A stretch of DNA of 64,000 nt, taken from the NCBI GenBank assembly GCA_020746105.1, contig CM036617.1, positions 34,997,898 to 35,061,897 of the forward strand, read 5' to 3'. Position numbers and translations under genes: made by a program. The notes under the pieces are model-generated. The model saw nothing but the letters and a program-made list of their open reading frames with translations. It was not told where the DNA came from and searched no databases. The DNA comes from Trogon surrucura (taxonomy: Eukaryota; Chordata; Aves; Trogoniformes; Trogonidae). Positions 37,005-47,900 of the stretch are shown here, one piece after another; positions within the stretch are counted from its first letter, which is position 1; each line of letters begins with the position of its first letter.

Positions 37005-37532
37005 ATCCTTGCAATATGATGGTGGATGCATCCAGTTCTGGAGCCCACAGCACAAGAAAGACATGAACGTGCTGGAGCGTGTCCAGAGAAGGGCCACAGG
37101 GATGATCAGAGGGCTGGAGCACCTCTCCTATGAAGACAGACTGAGAGAGTTGAGGTTGTTCAGCTGGGAGAAAAGAAGGCTCCGAGGAGAGTTTATTGTG
37201 ACCTTCCAGTTTGTCAAGGGGGCCTACAAGAAAGCTGGTGAGGGGCTTTTTAGGATGTTGGATTGTGATAGGACTAGAGGGAATGAAGCTAGAGATGGAT
37301 CGGTTCAGATGGGACGTTAGGAAGAAGCTCTTCACCATGAGGGTGGTGAGACACTGGCACAGGTTGCCCAGAGAGGTGGTGGAAGCCCCATCCCTGGAAG
37401 TTTCTAAGGCCAGGCTGGATGGGGCTCTGAGCAGCCTGGTCTAGTGGGGGATGTCCCTGCCCATGGCAGGGGGGTTGGAACTAGATGATCTTTAAGGTCC
37501 CTTCCAAACCTGACAATTCTATGATTCTATGC
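37005..37532 (+). mobile_element. CR1 LINE fragment, ORF2 C-terminus and 3' UTR
   Basis: Plus strand. The peptide runs [40 protein letters not shown], then [20 protein letters not shown] in a shifted frame. A 3' UTR follows, with GATGTCCCTGCCCATGGCAGG and the terminal ATTCTATGATTCTATG repeat. It has one frameshift in the coding part and is 5'-truncated near 37005. Confidence 0.93.
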
Positions 37533-37898
37533 CATGTCAAATGCTTTTTCAGAGGTGAAGGCAGCAGTCTGCAGTGCTGAGCAGTGGTGAGGAAAAGCCT
37601 GAAAACTAGTGTTGGTGTCTCTATTTCAGCATCACCTTTGACAATACAGGATGCCATCAGATGTCCTTTCTTCCTCTTTCCTTTCTTTTCCTATAAATTG
37701 CTAGGTTGCAGAGATGTGTGGGAGTATTTTGCCTAAAAAAATCATCTGTCACTGGATAGAGGGGTTAGGAGCACACAAGATATCCCTTGAACAATGTCAA
37801 AATTCCCCTATTCTGTGCGGTGGTATTCCTTACTTTAGTTTGATTACTTTTTTTAATTACATCAATACTTCATACATTCTACCACTGTCTCAACATAT

Positions 37899-38408
37899 CA
37901 TAGAATCATAGAATCATAGAATGTTAGGGATTGGAAGGGACGTCGAAAGATCATCAAGTCCAATCCCCCTGCCAGAGCAGGAATGCCTAGACTATTCCAC
38001 ACAGGAACGTGTCCAGGCAGGTCTTGAATGTCTCCAGAGAAGGAGACTCCACAACCTCCCTGGGCAGCCTGTTCCAGTGTTCCGTCACCCTCACTGAGGA
38101 GAAGTTTCTTCTCGAGTTTAAGCGGAACCTCTTATGTTCCAGTTTCAGCCCATTACCCCTTGTCCTATCAGTGGTTGTCACCGAGAAGAGCCTGGCTCCA
38201 TCCTCGTGACACTCACCCTTGATATATTTGTAAACATTAATGAGGTCACCCCTCAGCCTCCTCTTCTCCAAACTAAAGAGCCCCAGCTCCTTCAACCTTT
38301 CCTCATAAGGGAGATGCTCCACTCCCTTAATCATCCTAGTTGCCCTGTGCTGGACTCTCTCCAGCAGTTCCCTGTCTTTCTTGAACTGAGGGGCCCAGAA
38401 CTGAACAT
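37899..38408 (-). mobile_element. CR1 LINE fragment, minus orientation
   Basis: Starts with ATCATAGAATCATAGAATCAT, the complemented CR1 tail. The minus-strand frame 37987-38334 is open for 115 codons: [20 protein letters not shown] and [20 protein letters not shown]. It is little diverged, so a comparatively young copy. It faces the plus-strand CR1 at 37005-37532 with 3' ends 366 bp apart. Confidence 0.94.
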
Positions 38409-38808
38409 GTCAGATGACAGAGCAATGGGATGTCTTATTCAGAGATTTGTCTTCCTCCTTTTGTTTATTTTCCCATTCCCTTTTTCCAAATAACAACTCC
38501 AAAGTCATTTGCCTTCCAACAGTTTATATAGTTACACAACATAGTGTCTTTTCCTATCTGCAGACATCTAACAGTATTTTTTTTCTTAATCCAATACACG
38601 CCGAGAAGGATTTTGGACTTGTTTTGCAAATCTGTTCCAGACAGTCATTCTTCATCCAATTAAAAAATACCCACCCTGAAATCACTGAAGGCAAAGTAAT
38701 TGAGTAACTGCCAGTAGAACTGTAATTTTTCTGAAATGTTATTGATTGCAGAACAGGAAGAAAATAATGGGAGTTACAGCCCTGTTCTTTACACCATTTT
38801 CCCCCTTA

Positions 38809-38839
38809 ACACACACACACACACACACACGCGCGCGCG
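38809..38839. repeat. (AC)n(GC)n microsatellite
   Basis: About 11 AC units run directly into GCGCGCGCG. The result is a 31-bp strictly alternating purine-pyrimidine tract, a sequence type able to form Z-DNA. Confidence 0.92.
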
Positions 38840-39021
38840 TTCTACCTGACCTTGCACAATACCTCCTCCCCCCAAGTAGCGTCCTCTCCCTGATTTCGAG
38901 CTCTGAACAACTGGGCCATTCCCACCTACAGTTCCCTTCGCATCTCTGCAAGGTATTGTCTGAAATTTCCAGGGCATTTCATTTAGAGCAATGTCTGGTT
39001 GCTGGGTTACCAAACAATTAC

Positions 39022-39039
39022 TTTTTTTTTTTTTTTTTT
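39022..39039. repeat. Poly-T tract
   Basis: An uninterrupted run of about 18 T in intron 5, with no recognised element attached. Confidence 0.85.
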
Positions 39040-39354
39040 ATGGTGGGCAATGAGCAGGGAGACAGTCCAAGTTGCAGTTTACTCACCGTGCTAGTCGTGA
39101 ACCTCAGGTGGGAGCTCTTGTTGGAGCACCTCCCCCCAACTAACTGTAGTGTGGGAAGTGATGCTCAAAATGTAGCAGGGCTGAATCCCAGTTTGGCACT
39201 TCTGATCTGTGCTTTTAATACACTGAACTGCCTTTTAACTGCTCTTCCCACTGGACTAACCTACAGCCTGTGTGTCAAAAAAAATTTGGCCTCCCTTAGA
39301 CTGGAATTTAGCTTGAGCTACATATTGATGTTGCATCAAGTTTTCTAGTTTCTG

Positions 39355-39397
39355 CTTTATTTTAATTTATTTTTAATTTTAATTTATTTTTAATTTG
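39355..39397. repeat. Short AT-rich tandem repeat
   Basis: TTTTAATTTATTTTTAATTT is repeated, about two copies of an 18-20-bp AT-only unit. Confidence 0.75.
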
Positions 39398-39899
39398 TGG
39401 TTATTGAATTCCAGGGGTAGGGCAGCTTAGACAACCCTTCCACTGGAAATAATATGCAATTTTATTTTAAGGGACTTGACTACTTACTTGTGTGGCATCC
39501 AGATTTCAAGAGGAGTTTTGTAGGTCAAGGATTTGGTTGACTCTTGCACTGGGTGTGGTATCTGAGGCAGAATAACAGTGATTAAGTACAAATGTCTCCC
39601 ACTTTTGCCTATCTTAGCATATATTCGACTTCCCAGTACCTAATGCTCGCGAAGGCCACGGGTCTATGGGCAGAGCTACATGTACTCCTATCACTGCACT
39701 TTCAGTGCTATAAGACTATCATCTCTCTTGATGTGGTCGCTCATGTCCTCTGCATTCTTATTAGGACCGATGTTGCATCACTTATACCAAGAGATGGCCC
39801 CAACAGTGCCATGGCATGAGAACTCTGAAGGCTCACATGGCCTTCCCAAGGCCATGATAGGTGGGGCTGTCAGGAGCACAATGTGGTTTTCTATTTCAT

Positions 39900-40512
39900 A
39901 TTCATGGCCAAGACGGCCAATGACATCCTGGGGTGTATTAGAAGGGGAGTAGCAAGTAGGTCGAAAGAGGTCCTCCTGCCCCTCTACTCTGCCCTGGTGA
40001 GGCCGCATCTGTGTCCAGTTCCGGGCCCCTCAGTTCAAGAGGGACAGGGAACTGCTTGAGAGAGTCCAGTGCAGAGCCACAAAGATGATGAAGGGAGTGG
40101 AACATCTCCCTTATGAGGAAAGGCTGAAGGAGCTGGGTCTCTTTAGCTTGGAGAAGAGGAGGCTGAGGGGTGACCTCATTACTGGTTATAAATATGTCAA
40201 GGGGGAGTGTCAGGAGGACAGAGCCAGGCTCTTCTCAGTGATGTCCAATGACAGGACAAGGGGAAATGGGTTCAAACTGGAACATAGGAGGTTCCATAAA
40301 AATATTAGAAAAAACTTTTTCACAGTGAGGGTGACATAGCACTGGAACAGGCTGCCCAGGAAGGTTGTGGAATCTCCTTCTCTGGAGACATTCAAAACCC
40401 ATCTGGACACGTTCCTGTGCGCTCTGCTGTAGATGATCCTGTGCTGGCAGGGGGTTGGACTAGATGATCTTTTGAGGCCCCTTCCAACCCCTGGCGTTCT
40501 ATGATTCTGTGA
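39900..40512 (+). mobile_element. CR1 LINE fragment, ORF2 C-terminus and 3' UTR
   Basis: Plus strand. The peptide includes [29 protein letters not shown] and [20 protein letters not shown]. The 3' UTR has TTGGACTAGATGATCTTTTGAG and the ATTCTGTGAT end. It ends about 197 bp before exon 6. It is nearly intact over the last 600 bp but carries a stop in the coding part (GTGACATAGCAC). Confidence 0.94.
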
Positions 40513-40708
40513 TATTCGTCTCTTGACTAGGAGCTGTTCGATCATGTCTGAATTCTTTTAAACTTGAGATCGGGTCACTTCTGTATTCAACTGCTGCTAT
40601 AGTTGTTTTAAAAAACCAGGATATTGAAATACCTGAATTAAAATAATGAGTCTTTTTTTCTGGCTTGTTGGAAATCTCAGGTGTGTTTTCTTGTTTCTAA
40701 TGCTGTAG

Positions 40709-40782
40709 GCAGAGAGACTTGAAGATAAAAAAAGACAACAAGAAATGCAAAGAAGAGAGATGCTCTTTGAAGATCGGTGTCA
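40709..40782 (+). CDS. EPSTI1: EPSTI1 exon 6
   Basis: The acceptor TGCTGTAG precedes the exon, and the donor GTAAGT follows 40782. The 74-bp exon (phase 0 in, phase 2 out) encodes AERLEDKKRQQEMQRREMLF then EDRC. It continues the coiled coil (residues about 165-188). The LExKKRxQExxRRE pattern is the same as in human EPSTI1. Its length and phases equal those of exon 9. A plus-strand CR1 lies only about 170 bp downstream in intron 6 and another ends about 200 bp upstream, yet both splice sites are intact. Confidence 0.93.
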
Positions 40783-40949
40783 GTAAGTAAAATCTGAAAT
40801 TCATTTGCCTAAAATTTCTCATCTGCTTGTCCTTCTGGTTTGGAGTTTGTTGTTTATTTATTTGTTTGCTTGCTTTTGTCTGGTTTGGAGCTCAGGAAGG
40901 GTTTGGCTTCTGTTATGGTTTTCTCACTTTTTGACTTGAAACTTTTAAC

Positions 40950-41200
40950 TTCAGAACAAGAGGCAATGGGCACAAAGTGACACACAGGAGGTTCCTCGTG
41001 AACATCAGGAAAAGCTTTTTTTGCTGTGAAGGTTACTGGATGTGGACATAGGTTGCCCAGAGAGATTGTGGAGTCTCTATCCTTGGAGAAATTCAGAAGT
41101 TCTGGACAACTGGCTCTAGGTGGCCTTGCTTGATCAGGAGGTTGGACAAGATGACCTCCAGACATCCCTTCCAACCTCAATCACTTTGTGATTCTGTGAA
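40950..41200 (+). mobile_element. CR1 LINE 3' fragment, older subfamily
   Basis: Begins TTCAGAACAAGAGGCAATGGG and ends GACATCCCTTCCAACCTCAAT followed by a GTGATTCTGTGAAAT tail. It is more diverged than the copy at 39900-40512 and of a different subfamily. It lies about 170 bp after the exon 6 donor. Confidence 0.9.
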
Positions 41201-43837
41201 ATATTCCGAGCTTCCTCATACTTTTTTTTCTGTGAGAAATTTGGTTCAGTAGATTTCTCTTAGCTTCTCAAAACATACACTTTGAAATGAAACGTGAATT
41301 ATAGAGTGACTTTGTGCTTTCTTTGTCTAACTGAATCAATATGTGATCATTAAATCTAAGACTAATTATCAAAACAGGATCTAAATTACATCTTCATCTA
41401 TTTTAGTGACTAGTAAAGAAATCCAGCCCACACAGAAATAATGACTTCCTATACTTAGCATAATGCTACATCTTAAATTTGGAGATTTGCTGTGAAAACC
41501 TGTTTCCCAAGAATACCTCCTTAATTGCAGATTTAGACATGGCTTAACTCCTAGCATAATTAATTCTATTGGCAGTGAAGTTCCTGCCTTGTCAGTTCAT
41601 TCTGCCCTATTTATTTATTTTTAACCGATCCGAACCAATTCTATCACATAATTATAAGACACAATGCTGTTTAATCACCTTTGCCTTTTTTACCTTTGGC
41701 TCCTGAAATTATTCACCTGTATTCTTAGCATGATTGATTGCTCTTTCCTACTCTATGACCTTTAAAGGAGTCACTTTTGTTCTATACTAGTAGCTCTAGT
41801 TGCTTCATCATTTGCTCAGAATCTGTTCTCTAGTGTGTAGACATTGTAGTGCTTTCTCACTGATCTCAACCTTTCTTGTCTTTTTCCTTTTCCTTCCCGT
41901 TTGGCTTTAGGAACAACTCTTTCCTTAAATACATTGCCAAAGTTTGTCCCTAGATATTGGTATTTTGCCTGATGTTTGTCCTTTGATTGTCCTGGTGTGG
42001 ATTTCACATGCACACACACACAAATACACACACACACATGCACACACACACACACACATGCACACATACAAAACCACACAAGAACACACCCCTCAATACC
42101 TCAGGATTTCTAGAGACCCTACACAGCTTTAGACCTCTTCAGGTCCCTCTGCCTATTTCTGACAGATTAGACATGTTCACACTCTTTGAGCCTAGCTCAA
42201 GAGCAAACTCATCAGATCTTTCCAGTGTAGGGTCCTCAGTTATGGGACTTGCTTTCCCTTGAGGGGATTGTCAGCTTTCTTATATTGCCATTTAATCTGG
42301 CTTTTTGTCTTTAAATTATAAACAGACATATCTCTTCCTTTCCCTCACCTTCCCTGTCTGTATCTTTTTATGCTTAGGGTGAAATGAATTCTGCTGATAA
42401 GCACTTTTTCCATTACCAGTTAGTTTAGTTCTGTCAAAAGCAGAGCAAAACCTTTTCAAATACCTTCATGTGGGCAGTCAGTTGATCTCCAGGTGGTGCA
42501 GGAGCTCAGGCTGCCTGGGCACTGAGAAGGAGACTGGATGGCAGGCGTTACAGTTTAGGAAAGCCTTATGAGCATTTGGCTGTTATCATCCTGGGGAACT
42601 AAACTGACTGAGGCAACTGAAGGTAAAGATGGACTGTTGAGTTCCATTGCCCAAGGTTGTGTTCAACTATCAGAAGATTATTTGTATGTACTATGTACTG
42701 AATGTACACCAGGAGAGCCCTGTAGATACTGCACCTGGAGGAACTGAACTGAAAACCTACCTGCAGTGGATACAATTTTAGTTAAGCAAAAACCTCCCGT
42801 GCTATAAAGTGACACTAGTGCCTTCTGAAGAAATCCTCTAGTGGGCAGAGGAAGAGAAGTCTTTACCACTGAATGTTGTGGAGGTTGCATTGCTAAGATA
42901 CCTTCACATTGTGGAGCACAGCGTCCAGGGGTGATGGAAAGATACTGCGTGACACCTCAGATCTCATAGAGTAAATGCGCTGAAGTTCTGCCGGTTATTA
43001 GAGACACGTTCACATCAAAGTGCTTGGTATTTAAAGACGTGGTTTTGCCTACTATGCAAAAAGTAGTGATTCATTACTTCCATTACCTAAGACCCTATGT
43101 CTAGAGGCAAAGAGAACAAATATGAGGTTGTGCCCCTTTCCTCACTGTCTCGGCTGAAGTATTTTGATCTCCATTCCTGCTTGCTGGGAGAGTGGGGAAG
43201 GAAGGTCATGTGCTGCATATAAAGCAATGACCTCTGCAAAGTCATGGCCTGTGGAGCTGTTTCAAAAGATAAGCTGCTTTGTTAGTCTGTCCTCTGTTAG
43301 CATCTATAGCTGCAGCATCACAATTTTCCTGAGGAGATCAATGCCTACCAGCAGTCTCATTAGCTGGGAAACCTTTTAAAATTGATCACCACCTCTAGCA
43401 GTATCAGTCTCTGCAGGGTACAGCCCAATCAGTACCTCTCCTGTATGAAGTGCTACTTCTATTTAATAAGGAAAGGCCCTTAAGATTCTCATGTCATTAA
43501 CATACTCTGACAATAAAGTATGATGCTGCCCAGAAGTTCGTTGTTCTTATTAAATTCCTGTCACTATTAAAAACAAGAACTTCTCACTGAAATCCCCTTT
43601 CAAAGAGTGTAACATGAAGTAAGTGAATGCCAAAAGGAGAAAAATTGTCTGCAACCTTGTCCACTGTCTGCAGAACACAGTTATTTCCTATCTCAAAAGC
43701 CTTGTTAGCTTGTGTACAACTGACCCTTGAAAGTCAACTCTATCTGTTATCACAGTTGTGTTTGCGTCTTTTGAGAGTGAGGTCGACATTCACGCAGAGT
43801 GCTGTGGAAAAGTCTGCAAGCCTTGCTTTTGGAATCA
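41201..43837 (+). other. EPSTI1 intron 6, first part
   Basis: Intronic sequence between CR1 copies. A (CA)n repeat at 42007-42068 is the only distinctive feature. No exon is recognised. Confidence 0.45.
42007..42068. repeat. (CA)n microsatellite
   Basis: An interrupted CA repeat with CATG and AAATA interruptions (GCACACACACACAAATACACA and so on). Confidence 0.92.
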
Positions 43838-44601
43838 CCAGATCCTCAGACATCAGTGGACTCAAGCTCTATTTTGGGGGATGATGTGACAGAGAGCAGC
43901 CCTGCAGAAAAAGAACTCCGGGGTAATGTTGAACAAAAAGCTGGACATGAACCAGCAATGCGTCCTCACAGCGCAAAAGGCAAATCGTGTCCTGGGCTGA
44001 ATAAAAGAAGTGTGGCCAGCAGATTGAGAGAGGTGATTCTGCCCCTCTGCTCTGCTCTGGTGAGACCTCACCTGCAGTACTCCACAGCTGTGGAGCCCTC
44101 AGCACAAGAAGGACATGGACCTGCTGGAACGGGTCCAGAGGAGGGCCACAAAAATGATCAGAGGGCTGGAGCACCTCCCCTATGAGGATAGGCTGTGAAA
44201 GTTGAGGTTATTCAGTCTGGAGAATAGTCCAGGGAGACCTTATAGTGGCCTTCCAGTACCTGAAGGGGGCCTACAGGAAAGATAAGGAGGGACTTTTTAC
44301 AAGGGCATGTAGTGACAGGTCAAGGGGCAACGGTCTTAAACTAGAACTGGGTAAATTTAGATTAGATGTTAGGAAGAAGTTCTTTACTATGAGGGTGGTG
44401 AGACACTGGTACAGGTTGCCCAGAGAGGTGGTGGAAACCCCATCCCTGGAGGCATTTGAGGTCAAGCCTGATGGGGCTCTGAGCCACCTGATCTAGTGAA
44501 AGATTTCCCTGCTCACTGCAGGGGAGCTGGGCTAGATGACCTCAAAAGGGCCCTTCCAGCCCAATGCATTGTATGATTCTATGATTCTATGATTCTATGG
44601 T
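43838..44601 (+). mobile_element. CR1 LINE fragment, about 760 bp
   Basis: Plus strand. It covers the C-terminal half of the region after the reverse transcriptase (LRGNVEQKAGHEPAMRPHSA, then [20 protein letters not shown]) through [20 protein letters not shown]. It ends in GATTCTATGATTCTATGATTC. Two frameshifts divide the coding part. Confidence 0.93.
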
Positions 44602-44756
44602 GACTAAAATAGACAAAACTCCCAAAGTATCCCCTCAAGTAGCTGTGTATGAAAAGCCTGAAAAGCACACAGGAGCAGACGTTGGGCTGGGAGAGTTACT
44701 GCATGGCAGGATAGCTGTGGTTTGCACTAAGAGAGGGAAAGCACTTGAGGGATTTA

Positions 44757-44952
44757 TCATAGAATCATAAAATCGTAGACTCATGAGGGTTGGAAAGGAC
44801 CTTAAAGATCATCTAGTTCCAACCCCCCTGCCATGGGCAGGGACATCCCACACTAGATCAGGCTGCCCAGAGCCCCATTCAGCCTGGCCTTGAAAACTTC
44901 CAGGGATGGGGCTTCCACCCCCTCTCTGGGCAACCTGTTCCAGTGTCTCACT
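44757..44952 (-). mobile_element. CR1 LINE 3' fragment, minus orientation
   Basis: Starts ATCATAGAATCATAAAATCGT and continues with the complemented 3' UTR (ATCTAGTTCCAACCCCCCTGC, ACACTAGATCAGGCTGCCCAG) to AACCTGTTCCAGTGTCTCA. Its 3' end faces that of the plus copy ending at 44601, 155 bp away. Confidence 0.93.
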
Positions 44953-47900
44953 AATAATGTGATAGTGTTGCTGTGATTCTGCCTCGTCAGATGCCAGATC
45001 TAGAAAATAAGAAGTACAAGTGCACTTTTCTACTGGAAACTACTCACACAGGAAATGAACTCTTTCCTTCTGATTAATGGCGTCTTCGATGCATTTTACA
45101 TTATAACCTATGGTAGAGACTGTCAGAGTGCATGAAAAGATAATTAACACTTGCATAGTCCATACTTTGCAATTGCTAATCCTTGGGAGGAAAGAACTAA
45201 GTGTCTGTCTTTCCAAATGGAAATGAAGAGGAGGTGAGATGACTGGCTCTTTTCAGGTCATCCCTTTTTTGTTAGGATACAGAAAATGTCACTTAAACAG
45301 TAATGAGGGATTACTGCTTCATGACTTGCTTTTCTCTGTGGCTTGCTGTATTCTCTGTGGCTGTATGAATCTCTGCTTGAACTGCAGCGTGTTTCACCAG
45401 AAGGTTTGAGCCCAACTCTCTACTAAGGTGCTTTTATTTAATTTGGATTCGACTTCTCAGAAAATGTAGTGTTGGATGTGGTCCACTGCATGTCTAATAG
45501 CTATCTATCTATTTATGTAATGGGAAAGGCAGTCTAGCACGTAGGGTTTCTTTTTAATAGTACATGACGGCTGTTGTATCACTTCATCTTTCCCTTTGTT
45601 ACATATTCATGCCTCTGTTTTTGTGAAGGTTGTACTCCTGTAAAAATTCCTGGCACTGCTGCACTCGAGTACATGTGTGCACTCAATATATTCTGCCCAG
45701 AATTTAGAGCTGGGAGCAGAATTTGCCAGAGCGCCTCAAACTGCATATTCCAAACACAATACAGGAGGTTCACCAAACCAAGCTGATACACACTTGCCTG
45801 CCAAAGCAGTTTTCTCCAAATTCATAAAATGCAAGAAAATAAAACCTGAATCAAAGCAGAATTTTTATTTATTTATCTATTTTTACAGGATAAATATGAG
45901 TGTCCTTGCCAGTTTTAAGTCCTCTATGATGTGTGGTTCAAACAGCAGGCTGGTAACAAATTTTCCCCACAGAAGTGCAAATGTAAACCTGACCGGACTT
46001 TTAATACAGGTTGCTAGAGAGAATGAAAGAGGGCTCGCACAAAAAGGGTTTGCAGCCTTGAGAATCTTTTGTTTGCTTCTTTTCACCACAATGGTCTTAG
46101 TTTTGTTCATTTGCTCCTGATTATTTTAAGCATTGTCAATTATTTAGCTAACAGGCAGAAAACTAGGCTTTTATAGACATCCAAAGGGACTCTCTTGAGT
46201 GTAATAATGAAGGCAGTTTATTGAACGCCTGTGAGGTTGCTTTCTAATTGTACGCATTAATCTGCCCATGCAAGCTGGCTGAAAATATAGAAGCAGATTG
46301 CACACGCAGATGGAGCACACGGAATGGAAGATCTATGCAATAGACTTATACAAAGCTATATTTTCCTTAAAACTGGATTTATGCTTTTTGCTTCAGATAA
46401 TAAATGAAACTTGATGTTTAAAGTAACTTCCAAGGATATTGAATGAGATAGTGGGAGGAAACAATAGCCTAGCTGTATTATTTCATCCAGTAAGGAAAAC
46501 AAAAAAAAAAAAAAGCAAGTGGGTTGACAGGAAAGATTAGTTCTGGGTGTGGGTGGGAAGTGATGAAAATAATTCTGCTGAGAAAGTTGCCTTTTTAAAA
46601 AAAAAAACCCTATTTTTATGCTTTCTTGAAACCTTATACCTGAAATGAACTAGTGCCTCATTTTTTGTTCTTATCCTCAAGAACAGGAACATGTGCTCAA
46701 GAGCTTGCAGATGAGAAAGCCTACCCACCAAAGATAGCAGTTTTGATAATTACCATTGGATTTTTCCAATTTTTTCTTAGTATGCTTGTGCATTATTCCC
46801 CTTATTCCCAAGAAAGTCTGTGAATACTGCATTAAGCTTGCTGTGTGTCTACTGGAAGGATTTTGTGCTGAAAAGCAAGTGAACTGCATGCCCAGAGGAT
46901 AGCCTTTCTTCCCAGTAAAGGGCATTGCAGGAGAGCCATCAACATCATACAGGAATTTAATGGGTTAATTATTTCACATTGTAATTTTTCACTTTTTAGC
47001 TTCCAGAAAAAGATGAATCCCCCACATGAATGGACGTTAGTTCATGTTGCCAGCTTTGCACAAGGCTGATGTTTGGTTGTCCTTATTACCCAAGAGTGGA
47101 CTGTCCTGCATGTATGAGTTGAAGTTGAGGTACAGGAGAACCAGAATCCAAGTAGAGTTGAGAGCATGTTTGTTGCTGAGAGACAGAGATTTTTTTTACT
47201 ACCTGGCAGTTGTTTGTAGCCTTCTGAACCTATTTAAACCTTGTAAACTTCTTGCTGTGGTAAATCACTGCACAGAGGAGGGGACGTGAGAGGAGGCAGG
47301 AGCCATTGCTGTCCCCACTCAGGCTCCTTACAACATTCTTAATGGCTTCTTTTTGAAATATGTAGCTTTGGTGGGATTATTTTCACAAATGGTATTGTTG
47401 GCCCCTCACCTTCATTCCCTCTTTAGTAATGGATTTTTATTAGTGAAAATCCGAAGTACACCTTAGTTTGGAATCTCTTTCCTCATCTCCCATGTAGAAT
47501 CTATGGGTAAATGCACATTATGTCTGCATAAATGGATGACAATCTCATCAACCTTTGCATCAACTTCTGAAGTTTCTTCTATTTTAACATCTGATTTTGT
47601 TAGGCCATGCGACAGAGGAGCAGTAATGGCCCTAGTACCAGCCAGCCTGGGCTGTGGGTGATGCCTGACCATGATGCTTATGGCAAAGCACAAGGCAAAG
47701 CCCTTACTGGGGAAGGAGCAAGAGCGTCAGAAAGAACACACACACCACAGACGTTACTGAAATGAAGGGCAGCTTTTAGTGTGGGCAGGCTTTGCTAGTG
47801 TTAAGCAACTGATATTAATTTCTGTAAAAGCTGAGGAGGTTGTAACGCTTACCCAGTTAAATATGTTGAAGTGGCAAGAAGCTGCTCGCTGGTGTGATAT

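Noticed and set aside
45650-45790. A stretch vaguely reminiscent of an ancient vertebrate SINE
   Set aside because: I could not match it to a remembered consensus with confidence and saw no A/B box or tail. A repeat-library search would decide.
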